DNA of 64,000 nt, taken from positions 61,129,922 through 61,193,921 of the forward strand of contig OX465282.1 in assembly GCA_949987705.1 (NCBI GenBank), given 5' to 3'. Below, piece by piece: positions 52,636 through 63,439 of the stretch. The stretch comes from Thereva unica (lineage: Eukaryota; Arthropoda; Insecta; Diptera; Therevidae). Made by a program: the position numbers and the translations under genes. The notes below the pieces were generated by a model. The model made no database searches, had not been told where the DNA came from, and saw only the letters and a list, made by a program, of their open reading frames with translations. Position 1 is the stretch's first letter, and every line of letters begins with the position of its first letter.

Positions 52636-52692
52636 CACCGCGAGCCGAAGGATCGAACTCGCAGCCCCACAGACGAGGGACTTTCCCTAGCC
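52636..52692 (-). repeat. tRNA-derived SINE head
   Basis: Minus-strand B box GAGTTCGATCC is clear, the A box (GGGCTAGGGAAAGTCCC) weak. Lies ~340 bp left of the second GACGGACAG repeat, the same order as at 29330-29607. Confidence 0.45.
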
Positions 52693-53031
52693 CTTTATAG
52701 TCCCTGGAAATGGTACTTTAACATTGCAAAAATGCAGGACAAGGTTTTATTTTTGGGATGTGTAGGGGGGGGGGTCAGGGTGAGCTTAAGTTTGAGTTTT
52801 CGGGATTCTAACCCCCCCATTTGGCCGCCATCTTGGAAAACGTATGCAAATGGTTTTTCCACTATATCTACGAAACGGCACATCTTACCGGAAATTTGCA
52901 AGGACACTTTTTGTTTAGAATTAAATAATCTACAATTTATTACTTAGAAATTTTGTGGTAAAATGAATAATTAAGAAGTTATAAGCCTTAGAACATAAAA
53001 ATTAGTCACAATATTTTCTTTAAAGGCTCTT

Positions 53032-53232
53032 TTTTGTTGTTTAAATACACTTCTGGTTGAAATTTCCAGACCATTTTCTCAGTTTTTGGTCTTTTGACCA
53101 AGAGCTACATTTTGAGATATTTGCCAAGTCTGTAGCTGCAGTACTTTCGGAGATGAAAGTAGGCTTCAGACGGACAGACGGACAGACGGACAGAGCCTCT
53201 GTATAAGCTTTTTTTTTTGAAAAAGCTAAAAA
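53032..53232. repeat. GACGGACAG-tailed dispersed repeat, copy 2
   Basis: About 95% identical by eye to 29416-29607, including CCTCTGTATAAGC and the hairpin AGC-T(n)-GAAAAAGCT at the end. Confidence 0.75.
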
Positions 53233-53639
53233 TGGACCGGACGATGTTCCATACTTCAGTCCATTTATTGAATTTTACAAGTACCGTATCAAAGTGTCTT
53301 ATGATTGAAGAATGCCTGTAAAACTGATAATAGTTTGAGAAAATACTCTATCTCCAGAGAAAAAAACCCAACGATTTCCATTCTATGGTATTTACTTCAA
53401 CACTTGGAGCCTTGGTTCCTAACACTTTATTTAAAATGAGCAGTAAAAGGCGGCTTGCAATTAGAACTCAAGCTCTTAGTTTGGGGCTAGCTACCCCGGG
53501 TACAAACAAACGATTTTTATACAGGCTTATGAGAGACGAGAATTGGTGTCCTTAAGTGAACATGAAGTAGAATAAGAAGTACATCCCTCAGCAAGGCCCA
53601 AGAGATACGTCAAACCTCCACTCGAACTATTATGGACTG

Positions 53640-54405
53640 CGACGTTGAACAGCATAGATTGAAAAGAAGAAGATCACCAAGCATAAAATTATTTGCCTTA
53701 ATTGGACCGCCATTATACAAGACTATACAAAAATTCTGAATGCAGGGCTCTTCAGAATAGAAAATTATCTGTCAGCTTTGAGATGAGCTCAGGAGTACGA
53801 CAAGGATGCTTACTTTAGCCATTACTCTTTTTTATAGCAATAAACGAAATTCTTGTCAGCGTTCTAGATAGGTGCAGAACAGGTGGTACACAAAAGGTGT
53901 TACTGGACCGCCTTAAGGGTCTCGACTACGTGGATTACAGGTGGCCCACAGAAATCAGGATCTCAAAAATAAGTTGAAAAAATTAGCAACAGAAAGTAGT
54001 TCGGCAAGCTTCTGGCTAAATTCGATTAAAAGTTAAGAAATGCGGATAATAGAAAACGCCAACGCACAAGGCTGAATAACCGTGAAGTGGAATTGGTAAA
54101 TAAATTCTGTTAGCTCGAGAGCATTATTAAAAAAAATGGCGAGGCAGAAAAAAATGTCAGTTCCAGAGTAAATAAAGCAAGCGCATATTCATGCCTGTCT
54201 CGCATATGGAGATCAAAGGAGATCTCAACTAAAACCAAACTGTGGCTGTTCAACTATAATGTTAAGGCAGTTCTTTTGTATAGTTGCGAAATAGGGAAAG
54301 TCACCAATTCATCGCAAGGTTGCTTCAAGTTTCACCAACAGATGTGCCTACATCATATTCTAAAAATCCGCTGAAAAGATAGAATAAGAAATGAAGAACT
54401 AAGGC
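53640..54405 (+). pseudogene. RTE/L2-like RT remnant split by hAT element
   Basis: SSGVRQGCLL, LFFIAINEILVSVLD, LKGLDYVDY (YADD position degenerate), KASAYSCLSRIW, STKTKLWLFNYNVKAVLLYS and IRNEELR in shifting frames, the RT and thumb of a non-LTR element. Excising the element 54406-57784 with one TSD would rejoin it to sequence at 57785. Confidence 0.65.
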
Positions 54406-54582
54406 CAATGGCGTAGCAAGAAATATTTTCATGAGGGGTTAAATAGTTATAAGTCGAATCCTGAACTTGGAACATTATCTTTCTTGATATAACTTTTAGT
54501 TATTTTTTAATAGGAATGAGACCATAAGAAGTGTTTTAGAGGAATTCAGTTTATTACCTTTTGACATACATTATCAATGGTT

Positions 54583-55672
54583 CCAGAGCAATTAAGGTAT
54601 TATTGGATGGCGTCAAATCTGAATCTCACCCCATCTCTGCGGGGTCCCCCAGGGGTCAATTTTATCACCGGCCCTTTTTCTCATCTTTATAAATGACCTA
54701 CTTTCAATACCCTCCAACCCACTTCTCAGCTTCGCTGACGACGTTACTCGTACAGCTGCGATACAAGACAGAGACGTGCCAGATCCTGTCTTGATGATCG
54801 TGAATTAATGTCCAAATCTATTACAAATGACATCAAACTAATTCTAAATTGGGGAGAGAAGAATCGTGTCAAATTCAACCCCACAAAAACCAAGTACTGT
54901 CTTATCTCAAAAAAGAAGTTCAACACCTCACCATCCTTGACAGTGGATGACGTTGAACTAAAGGCCGACCCATCCCTACACATCTTAGGCGTGACATTAG
55001 CCAAAGACTTGCGTTGGAATGATCACATATTCCAAATCTCCACACAAGCATCCCAGTGCTTGGGATTTCTTAAGAGGTGCAAGTTCCTCCTCTAGCCATC
55101 GGCCCGTGCTGTTATTTATAAATCTTTGGGGCGGCGCTCCAATAACCACCTTGGCATGGTTAGATAAGGTCCAAAAAAAGGCCCTTAAATTAATTGATGA
55201 CGACACCGGTTGCTCCACCATCGACCCCCTCAGCCATCGTAGGAATGTAGCAGCACTGACCAAATTTTATCGCTACTATCATAGTGACTGTTCCTCCGAG
55301 TTGAACGCTCTCCTGCCCTCATGGCAATCTTATACCCGCAACACCAGATTAGCCCACTCGTCTAATTCCCTCCACCTGCAACTCCCCCTTTCACGCACTC
55401 AACAAGATATGAATTCGTTTGTTAATAGAACAACTCGGCTGTGGAATAATCTCTCGCAGTCAGTATTTCCGAGCTCCTACAACATCCAAGAGTTCAAACG
55501 CCGGGTTCATCACCACCTTCTTCAATACCCCCCCCCCCGTACCGTTTAACCTTTAACCTATACCCCCCCCACTAAGCTTACTGCTAGACATTGCACCATG
55601 ACGTGACAAATGACATGACGGACTAGTAGTACAAAGGGTGACTCCTGAGCTTAGCACTGTCACATAAAAAAA
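54583..55672 (+). mobile_element. 5'-truncated Jockey-like copy in hAT element
   Basis: Begins AIKVLLDGVKSESHPISAG, then a damaged region; 54808-55095 is open (KTKYCLISKKKF, LGVTLAKDLRW), followed by a stop and a small deletion at ~55125, then TLAWLDKVQKKALKL to NLSQSVFP and a short A run. Same family as 25941-27270 and about as diverged. Confidence 0.8.
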
Positions 55673-55920
55673 ATGCTTCAGTTCTATGTTTCTACGCTTT
55701 TCAGCAAATTTGTTGATTACTTCCTTAGCCGTTACGTCGATTTCCCTGTGAATACTCAATAGAGCAAGACCGTGCAGCCGCTGTTCTCCAGTTCAACTAC
55801 TTTGCCAATCCTTTATTATCCTTCAAGATGAAAAACTTCTTTCGTTGCTGGCACAAATGGCCACAACTAAGGTAGATCCAGTCTTCAGACAGTTAGCGAC
55901 TTTCGGAAAAGGTGTGATTA
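55672..55920 (-). pseudogene. hAT transposase C-terminal dimerisation region
   Basis: Minus-strand readings TLVVAICASNERSFSS and LHGLALLSIHREIDV, then INKFAEKRRN: the RSF-type and LxxLSI blocks of the hAT dimerisation domain, next to the C-terminus. One or two stops. It fits the TIRs and TSD of the enclosing element. Confidence 0.75.
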
Positions 55921-56419
55921 CAGATTAAAGCATCGATGAATGTGTGCGTTGGACGATGGAGTGATACTATTGACGAAAAGACTGATTTGCACCAGGGCGT
56001 CCTAAGATATTTGGCGCCTGTGGGCTACTGAAAAAACTGCGCCCCTCTTCATAACAAAATACACGCGATGACTAGCGGAAGCAAAGACCATCAGAGGAGA
56101 GGGCAAAAGTAGTAATTGATAGGAAAATGATAGGAAAACTTTACAAAGGTCACTGGGACTCACGCTCTACTTCAGAAGATTTGTAGCAGTAGCAGACTGT
56201 ACGAAACGCTACGGATCTGCTAATGATATATTAAGATTCAAAATTCCCGCTGCCACTTTGGTGGCATTTTAATCACACTATAGTATGTATGGAATTTAGG
56301 AAAAAAAACTAGCGTGTGCTGGACTTGTGTCAGTTGGAAAATGGATTTAAGAATATATAGTGGAGTTTTTGATGGAATTTTCTCTCGATTGTGTTTTATT
56401 TCATAGGGCCGATTAAGTT

Positions 56420-56913
56420 TTTCCTGAGCTATTGACACAGACTAGGCAGTTGAAGCAAAGCCATTCAGCGAATTTCTAACAAATAAGGCCATGTTTAAAT
56501 TAGAAACCGAACAGCAAAATGAATTTAACGCCTTAAAAGAAGTATTGGCACCAGTGTTGAAACAGAGGCGCATACGGAGATTCATGCCGATGCTAGTAAG
56601 GACGGTTTCGGAGCTATTGTCTTGCAACGGAATAATGACCATCAACAGTTGCATCCATTGCAATACAAGAGTCGTAAGCCCAGCCGAACAAATCTCACGC
56701 TTACGAGCTACAAGTACTCGCCTAAGGCAGTGAAGAGTTTACGTTCTGGGAATGAGGATTAAGATTGTCACCGACTGCAATGCTTTCACGACGGCAATAG
56801 ATAAGATGTTCCACTGAGAGTGGCTTGATGGGCTGTGTTTCTAAAAGAAATGAATTACCAATTGAACATCGTTCAGGTACTAAAATTAGACCCGTAGATG
56901 CGTACACGCGAAA
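56420..56913 (+). pseudogene. Ty3/gypsy RNase H fragment
   Basis: FNALKEVLAPVLK, then (frameshift) EIHADASKDGFGAIVLQRN, the RNase H active-site segment, then LTSYKY and IEHRSGTKIRPVDA in shifted frames. About 150 residues. Ends at the MITE beginning near 56914. Confidence 0.75.
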
Positions 56914-57364
56914 AGTGTGTAAATTTAACACACTTAACGCGTGTATTTTAAACATACCAAATATGTATTACTATGAAGCTTTTGCGAGTAGAGCTGTTTT
57001 AGCCTGTTTTTGCAGGGAGTAAACCTAGAAAAAATCGTCACCGTAATGCCTTCTTTCGCCGCCTTTCTGTTACTGACTGACTGTGAAGGTCTCTGGTGAG
57101 CGTGGTTTCTAATATAATTATTGGAGGATGTGTGTAGGAAGCGAAGTGTGTGAAATGTTTGATTATCACATGTTTAAGACGTAAAACGATGAAACGTTTC
57201 AATTTCTTTAGCGTGTAAAAAATATAATACACTGAATGTGTGTGTTTTTCACACGTACGGCCTTTTATCCGCATTATTTTAACACGGTTTATTCCTAAAA
57301 TGCTACATTTTAACATGATTAACTGAATTTACACGCTTATGTAGTGTGTTAAATTCACATGGAA
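56914..57364. mobile_element. ~450-bp MITE
   Basis: GTGTGTAAATTTAACACACT at the left and the complement of AGTGTGTTAAATTCACATGG at the right. Internal ACACGCTT/AAGCGTGT motifs. It interrupts the gypsy fragment at 56913. Confidence 0.6.
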
Positions 57365-57799
57365 AAAATAGTCTGGGATTTGCAGTGTAGGACACTGCAA
57401 TTGCACTGCAATTTGGAAGTTCCCTTGCAACATGTCTCCAGTTTCGAATGTTAAGCCACTGTTGCCCTCTTGGGTCTATCTACTGATAAATTTCCCGAAA
57501 TTTCTGGTACCATAAGCCGATTCGGGGTCCTCCATCCGGCAAGTCTTAGTCCGCTAATTTTTATCAAGGTGAAGTGTAGACTAAGGTATTCCCGATAGTC
57601 AAAAGATCCATAGAATGCATAATGGCAAACGGTAAGCATGGGAAGCAGGAAGGCCTAATAATAGCAGAGATTGCATATAGATCATATATGTAAGTCCAAT
57701 GAAAGGAACTAATAAAAGGTACAACCATACAATACAACGATACAATTTTCTTCATACAGAAGGCGTTCCGTTCCTACGCCACTGACTAAGGCAATGTCC

Positions 57800-58530
57800 G
57801 CATGGACAATGAAATGGACACGAGGAGTTAATGGAACAAGGAAGAAAAAACAGTTCGAAATCACACACACACATCACCTCAATGAAAAATTGAAGCAATT
57901 GGGAAAAATCATTAAAAGCACTCTCATTGTTAAATTCAAATGTTAAAACAATAAATAATAAAAAAATTTAAAAGCCTCAAAATGCTTTCGTTAGCTCTTT
58001 TTCTTGAAATGCACAATTTAGTAGAATAATGCTATCGTAAAAGCCCGATCTGCGATGAAAATAAATTAAGGAAATGATTTCTTGCATCTAGCACGAAAAT
58101 TATATAAAATTCTGATGTCTCTCAGTCTCTCCGGCAAAACAATCATGAAACAACAAACAGGCAAAATTCCTCAAAGACACCTGGCGTCAGGCAATCGGGA
58201 AACTCTAATGACAAGCCAGCACCAACTTTCACCTATAAAAAAGAGCACGGAGCCGACATAACTTGAAACCTTTCAGTGGCACGAAATTGATTACAACATT
58301 TCTGCTGACGACCTAGTGTGACCGCGTTTACTGCAATTTGATCCTTAAGAATTTATCAAACCATTTTCCTTTAGGCTTTTCCGCTACATTCAAAAACTAA
58401 AAATCGAAAAAACGAGGAGGGAGGAAGAATTACCCAAACCATTGTGCTTCGGCATCGTCATTCATTTAAAATTACGATCGTTGATACGAAGGATATGAAG
58501 GATACGAAGGACTATGTGCTATTGTGTTTG
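57800..58530. other. Intron sequence, no gene
   Basis: Intron 3' of the first wallenda exon in the window. Short (CA)n at ~57861. Nothing coding recognised. Confidence 0.3.
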
Positions 58531-58539
58531 TATACTTAC

Positions 58540-58731
58540 TTGGGGCTCTTCAAGTCACGATGGATGATTTTGTGGGAATGGAGGTATTGCATGCCAAGTG
58601 CTATTTGCTTCGACCATGAGACTAGACGCAATGGCAACATCACTTCCTCCTTCTTCAGGATGTTTTGTAGTGGTCCGCATGGGCAGAACTCCATTATAAT
58701 GCAGAATACTGGCGCCTGGGTACACACACCT
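58540..58731 (-). CDS. wnd: wallenda/DLK MAP3K, most 5' exon in window (kinase hinge and catalytic loop)
   Basis: 64 codons. Starts after an AAAAACAG acceptor with one base finishing the previous codon, then [16 protein letters not shown] (hinge), [20 protein letters not shown] (E helix), IHRDLKSP (catalytic HRD, Lys) and a GTAAGT donor at 58538-58539. The kinase N-lobe (glycine loop, ATP Lys, C helix) must lie in exons beyond 64000. The next exon is 9.8 kb away. Confidence 0.95.
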
Positions 58732-58799
58732 CTGTTTTTTTGGAAAAAGAAAAAAGTAGGAATTATTTAGGTAAGCAAAACACACAAAAAGTTGTATCT

Positions 58800-59150
58800 A
58801 TATTTATATGTATGTGTGCGGTAAATGTCTACTAAAAATAAAATGTAGGGTGGAAATCCAATTTTAATTTGATATTTTTACAATGCGTAGTTGGTAAAAG
58901 GGCGGCCACAAGTCACAAATTGACTGCTTTAAGAAAATAGACAATCTTTTTATAATTGTTCGCCTATAAAAACTGGTACATTAAAGAATGGATAGTTTTT
59001 TGCTACCGTCTGCAGAAGAATATATTATGCTGATTGATACATAGCTGTACGTGATTCTTTTATGACTGGAAAATAACAACTAGTTGAATTTATGATAATA
59101 TTGGTTTGGTACAAAAACTTTCTGCTTTTTATGTGTAAAAACCCACCTTA
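58800..59150. other. Intron sequence, no gene
   Basis: AT-rich, nothing recognised. Confidence 0.3.
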
Positions 59151-59154
59151 AGAA

Positions 59155-59760
59155 TCATCCTTTGCACTACCAGTGTATCATGACGTTTAGGACATGGTGC
59201 AATGTCTTGTAGTTAGCTTAGTCTGAAGTATAAAAGAGAATAGGAAAGGTTAGGGCAGTACTAGAGTAGACGTCGATGAACCTTACGTATGAACAACATC
59301 TTAGGTTGTGCGAGTTCGGCAATACTGACTCTATTTATAAACGATCTTTTGTTGGGCGTGAGGATGGCCCGAGCCACGAGCTAGTCTTGTGTTGCGGGAA
59401 AATATTGTCGAGTAGGCAGGCAGGGTATTCTGAATTTAAGTGGGGCTCTCGCTTAAAGCTTATAGAGGCGCAAAAGGTGCTATCACTAATGCCTTTGATA
59501 GTGTCATTTCGTACCTCGTCCAGACATACCAGGCGGGACTGAGTATAGGACTTGTAGATTGCGGGCTGGACGTAGAACTCGCACCTATCAAGAAATCCAA
59601 GGCATCGGGAGGTTTATTTCGAGATTTGGAATAAGCGATCATTCCATCGTAGATCTTCAGTGAACCTCTAGGATGTAAGGTCAGCCGTTGGGAGGCGTCA
59701 AAATTCAACAGCACTCTTGTGGCCTCAATCAAGAATTGATTTGATATCCCGTTTGATTAA
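59155..59760 (-). pseudogene. Diverged Jockey-like C-terminus
   Basis: Minus-strand readings such as DGMIAYSKSRNKPPDALDFL correspond to the NDHIxxIxKxASxxLGFL block of Jockey RT thumbs; the 3' UTR resembles the other Jockey copies (ATGGTGCAATGTCTTG on plus). Much more decayed than the other four copies, so older. Confidence 0.6.
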
Positions 59761-59989
59761 ATTCGACATCAGCTCACAATAATCAATAGATTGGAGCTTG
59801 AACAATAAAGCAGGGTGCCATACACACAAGGAGGTCCACAGTAGAGCTTTTTGGTCTAAAACCGGGCTGTCGTGTAAAAGAAGTAATTTCTATTGGACGG
59901 TAGTTAGAGGAGTCACTGGATTCTCCCTTTTTTTAGAATGAGCTGAACATGAGCTGGTTGCCAAGAGTGTAGATGTACTCCGTGCTGTG

Positions 59990-60480
59990 ACGGGGGCAAT
60001 ATAGCAAAAGGATGTCCACAGGGAGGAGTTTTATCTCCATTCTATGGTGCCTTGTTGTAGAGCTATACTTAAAAGCCGAAATTTGTCTGTTCAAGTTTAC
60101 TGGCTCCAGTTGGGGCGCCTGCGTGGGACTAAAAGTCAATCCCAATTGGTTCCCGATAGCAAAAGACGGACACTGCCGCAACTTTCAAAACTCACCAGGT
60201 AGATCTACCAGCTTTTGACATCAAGCGAAATACTTAGAAGTGACGATAGATGCTAAGCTCAACTGAAACAATAACATGGCAACTCTGATGAGCAGAACAC
60301 GTAGACTCCTGTGGGCTTAACGCAGAGGTTGTGCATCCTCATGGGGCTATGTGTGGGATATATACATATACGACCATCATTGGACCCATGATAGCTTACG
60401 GGGCTTTAGTTTGTTGGCGCTTCAAAGTTTTTCACAGGGACAGTGGATATAGTGGAGTCGGATAAGCAAAACATAAAGAA
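59990..60480 (+). pseudogene. R1-like RT fragment
   Basis: GGVLSPF-W, GLKVNPN, KYLEVTIDAKLN, SRTRRLLWA and IIGPMIAYGALVCW in shifting plus frames, the palm-thumb region of an R1-like element; the YADD segment is missing. Several stops. Confidence 0.65.
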
Positions 60481-60484
60481 TTGT

Positions 60485-61260
60485 TTCCAGTCTCAAAATT
60501 TTGTTTATGGAACATGTTAGTTACATCGAATACTATACGAAATGGACATTTTCTACCTCCAGCAACCGCTCCTACGTAAGTTATCGGCCATTTTGTGGAA
60601 AATTTACCATTTTGGTCGTTCTTTCTGAATAGAGATAAGTATATCTGGGTATGTGTAGGTAAGGGGAGAAAATAGAGGCTGTTCGTTATGAGCGGTTACA
60701 ACATGAAATTTTTATCCGTACACATAACTTCGAAAAAAATTAAATTTCGGAATTTTACAGTGAACGTTCAGACCACAATAACTGGTCAAAATTTCAAGTC
60801 AAAATATCTTATACAAGTCCTAAAAATTGACTTCAAACTTGGAAATTGATTGGCCAATAATTTTTGTGCATCTTATCGTATGAGGTTCTTTCTTATTTTT
60901 AAATGTAGGTTCTTTTATGCACTTTATGGTGGTAAACAAGAAAATTTTTTAAACTTGAAAATAAGTGAAAATCGATAATGAACAGTCTATAACACACAGA
61001 GTCTATAAAACGCAAGTAAAAACAGTCGAGAGTAATCTAACGCCATCTCTTAATGACTAGGAAACATAGTTCATTAAAGCTCCATTGCCAACCGAACTAT
61101 TACTAAGATCTTGAAATTTCGCTAGAGAAATATTTATGGGCATGAAAACCCGAGGCCAAAATGAATGGAATGTATGTAGTTCACGACCATTTCACTCGAA
61201 TTTAATACTAGGGTTAATGCGTAGTATGCAGTTGAAGCGAAATGAAAATTCCCTTTACAA
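60485..61260. other. Intron sequence, no gene
   Basis: About 780 bp without recognisable coding sequence or repeats. Confidence 0.3.
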
Positions 61261-61267
61261 AGTCTAT

Positions 61268-61510
61268 GGCCTCGATTCCCAGATCCGGCGGTTCGGAAGT
61301 GAGTGCGGATTTGACATTTTGCGATTCTCAAATTCGCATCCGCGGATCTCTTTTTGACATTTTCCGTGATCCGCAACAAATTTTCTGCGGATTCGAAACG
61401 AGAAATGCGCCTTAGATAATCTGAATCGCCTATTTCATAATCGCGTGAGTCTTCACTCCGAATTTTTGATTTAATTGAATCCGACTGCGACTGCGGATTT
61501 GAGAATCATG
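61268..61510. mobile_element. GGCCTCGATTCC MITE, truncated copy
   Basis: Matches 40613-40870 from the left terminus; the right arm stops at TTTGAGAATCA. Slightly diverged from the full copy. Confidence 0.85.
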
Positions 61511-61736
61511 TCAATTTGTATGGAAAACTTATTTCAAGGTACTAATTTGATTTTCGAAGTTTGCGTCTCTGGAAACATAACGTAACTGCAAACCAAATAT
61601 TGCACTTACTTAGGAACTGTTAACTGTCATTAAAATGTGTGAATTGCCATATTTGCACACTTTAGAATATCAAAGCGCCCTGGGAAATGAGAAAAATTCG
61701 AAATGGTATGTTGGCAAAAGGCCTTTATTTCGACAA

Positions 61737-62040
61737 TACTCAAATGTGAAGTGAATGGGCTGGCATACGCAGATCATAACGTTAACACTAAAAACCGGGG
61801 ATATATTATGCTCTCGACGTACATGTATATTCCTTTAATCGAGAGCAACTTTATTATTCCTCCATTCGATATCGATGTATGCACACTTCGAACATACGTT
61901 AGTTTTCACACCAAAAATTTATGTTCAAAATGTTTCAACAACTTCCTCTCTTCCTTTTGCGCATCTGTCCTGAAAACCAGATTTTTGGTGTTGACATTAT
62001 GATCCGTGTAAGCCAGCCCAATAAGTGTCAAGTGTGATTT
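61737..62040. mobile_element. ~300-bp MITE
   Basis: GGGCTGGCATACGCAGATCA at the left faces the complement GGGCTGGCTTACACGGATCA at the right; the inverted repeat covers about 50 bp. No ORF. Confidence 0.7.
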
Positions 62041-62384
62041 CAATAAAAGACTTAAGACGTAAGACGAAGCATAATGGCTCAAGAGCTTCTGCTCTAAAAA
62101 AAAAGAAACAACCATATGTTGATAGTTGTGAAGCAACGAATATAATTTCCGCTTGAAATACGGGTAAAAATCGGTAAAAGGTAAATTTGGACATTGAAGT
62201 TTTTTTTACAAAGTGTCAATCCGACAGTGCGCTGTAAAAGGCTGTTCGGAGAAGAAAACGTGATGAATATCAAGTGTAGAATTTATACTTCCAATCCAAG
62301 GAATAAAGTGTCCCGTTGGTATTCAGTGCAATGTACTCGTACAAAGCCAATAAAATGAATTCAAAGTGCAGTTTTTCTCCACAA

Positions 62385-62850
62385 TTCAAAATGTAAATAA
62401 ACTTGACCGCAACAACAAAATACATTGTCTTGTTTACTAAGGGTTTGCTACAAAAATTTAGCCAAGTGAAGAGTTCTCATCGGGATGGTTGGTTACTGAG
62501 AAACGCAAGCCCTTCCGGTCCGCCGCCATTGTCCGAGAAATACACAAGTGTCAAAGAATGATGTGCCAAGGCCGTCTCATCTATAGGACAAGAAATTCCC
62601 GGTCCTACTAACACTAACATAGCGGAAGCCGGTCCTAAAAAGGATCAGTGATTAGTGATTTAATTAAAAAAAATTAGTGATTACTGCAAAAATAAAGTAA
62701 AAATTGGCTCGTACGTCTTCTAGTCTTTCACTAACACCAAGAAAAACGCTACTTCATGGCCTGTGTGGAGACGGACTTAGCTGTGCATGCGTTGCCGAAA
62801 TGCTTCCCCGATTTTAATTAATAGAGCTTTCTTCTCTTCTGTATTCAAAA
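62385..62850. repeat. Dispersed repeat, copy 2 of 2
   Basis: Shares ordered blocks with 40305-40612 (CAACAACAAAATACATTGTC, AGCCAAGTGAAGAGTTCTCA, GTTGCCGAAATGCTTCCCCG) but has ~150 bp of extra sequence in the middle. Confidence 0.55.
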
Positions 62851-62859
62851 ATAAAACTT

Positions 62860-63430
62860 GAAAATGGAAATTAAATTTTAGATAGATTTTGAAGGGGAAA
62901 TTCTCAGGATTTTGAAGAGAAATATTCCAAGTTTCTTAATGCTGTTATGTCACTTTCTTTTTTCTATCACTTTTGCGCAAGTTTAGAAAGTGACAAAAAT
63001 TCTTTACGGACATTTGGCATGAGTGCGAAAGATTATCTAGTACATATACGCTAAAATTGAAGCTAATCAATAGAAAACTTGTAAATATATGCGATTATGT
63101 AAATATTTTGTTGCTATAGATACAAAAAATATTTATTACTAGCATAAAACCCGCGTGCCTTGCAACGCCTTTAAAAACTGTTTATTATGTGCAATGTTTT
63201 CCTTAAAAAAAACCAACAAAAAAGTCAGCTGTTATTATCCCTAAAAAGGGTTTATTATAGTGCATTTTTTTAATAAATATGGTAAACAAATTGCTGCGAA
63301 TATCACCTCTGCTCAACAAACCTGCAAGTTTTAAAGTAGATTGGCACGTATATGTGATCAAGAAAAGTGACATTTTAGGGTTTGACGAACGTTCGTTAAG
63401 TTTGTTCGCCTATTTACGTGGATGTAAGAA
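62860..63430. other. No gene recognised
   Basis: AT-rich sequence leading into the minisatellite. AAAACCCGCGTGCCTTGCAA at ~63145 resembles a motif often seen next to insect arrays of this type. Confidence 0.3.
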
Positions 63431-63439
63431 ATTATGAAG

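Larger units (their letters stand above)
54406..57784. mobile_element. 3.4-kb hAT-type element with nested insertions
   Basis: CAATGGCGTAGC at the left and complement CAGTGGCGTAGG at the right, with an exact 8-bp duplication ACTAAGGC (54398-54405, 57785-57792). A minus-strand hAT transposase C-terminus (55672-55920) supports the superfamily. Nested inside: a Jockey-like copy, a Ty3/gypsy RNase H scrap and a TTAAAT-ended MITE. Confidence 0.8.
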
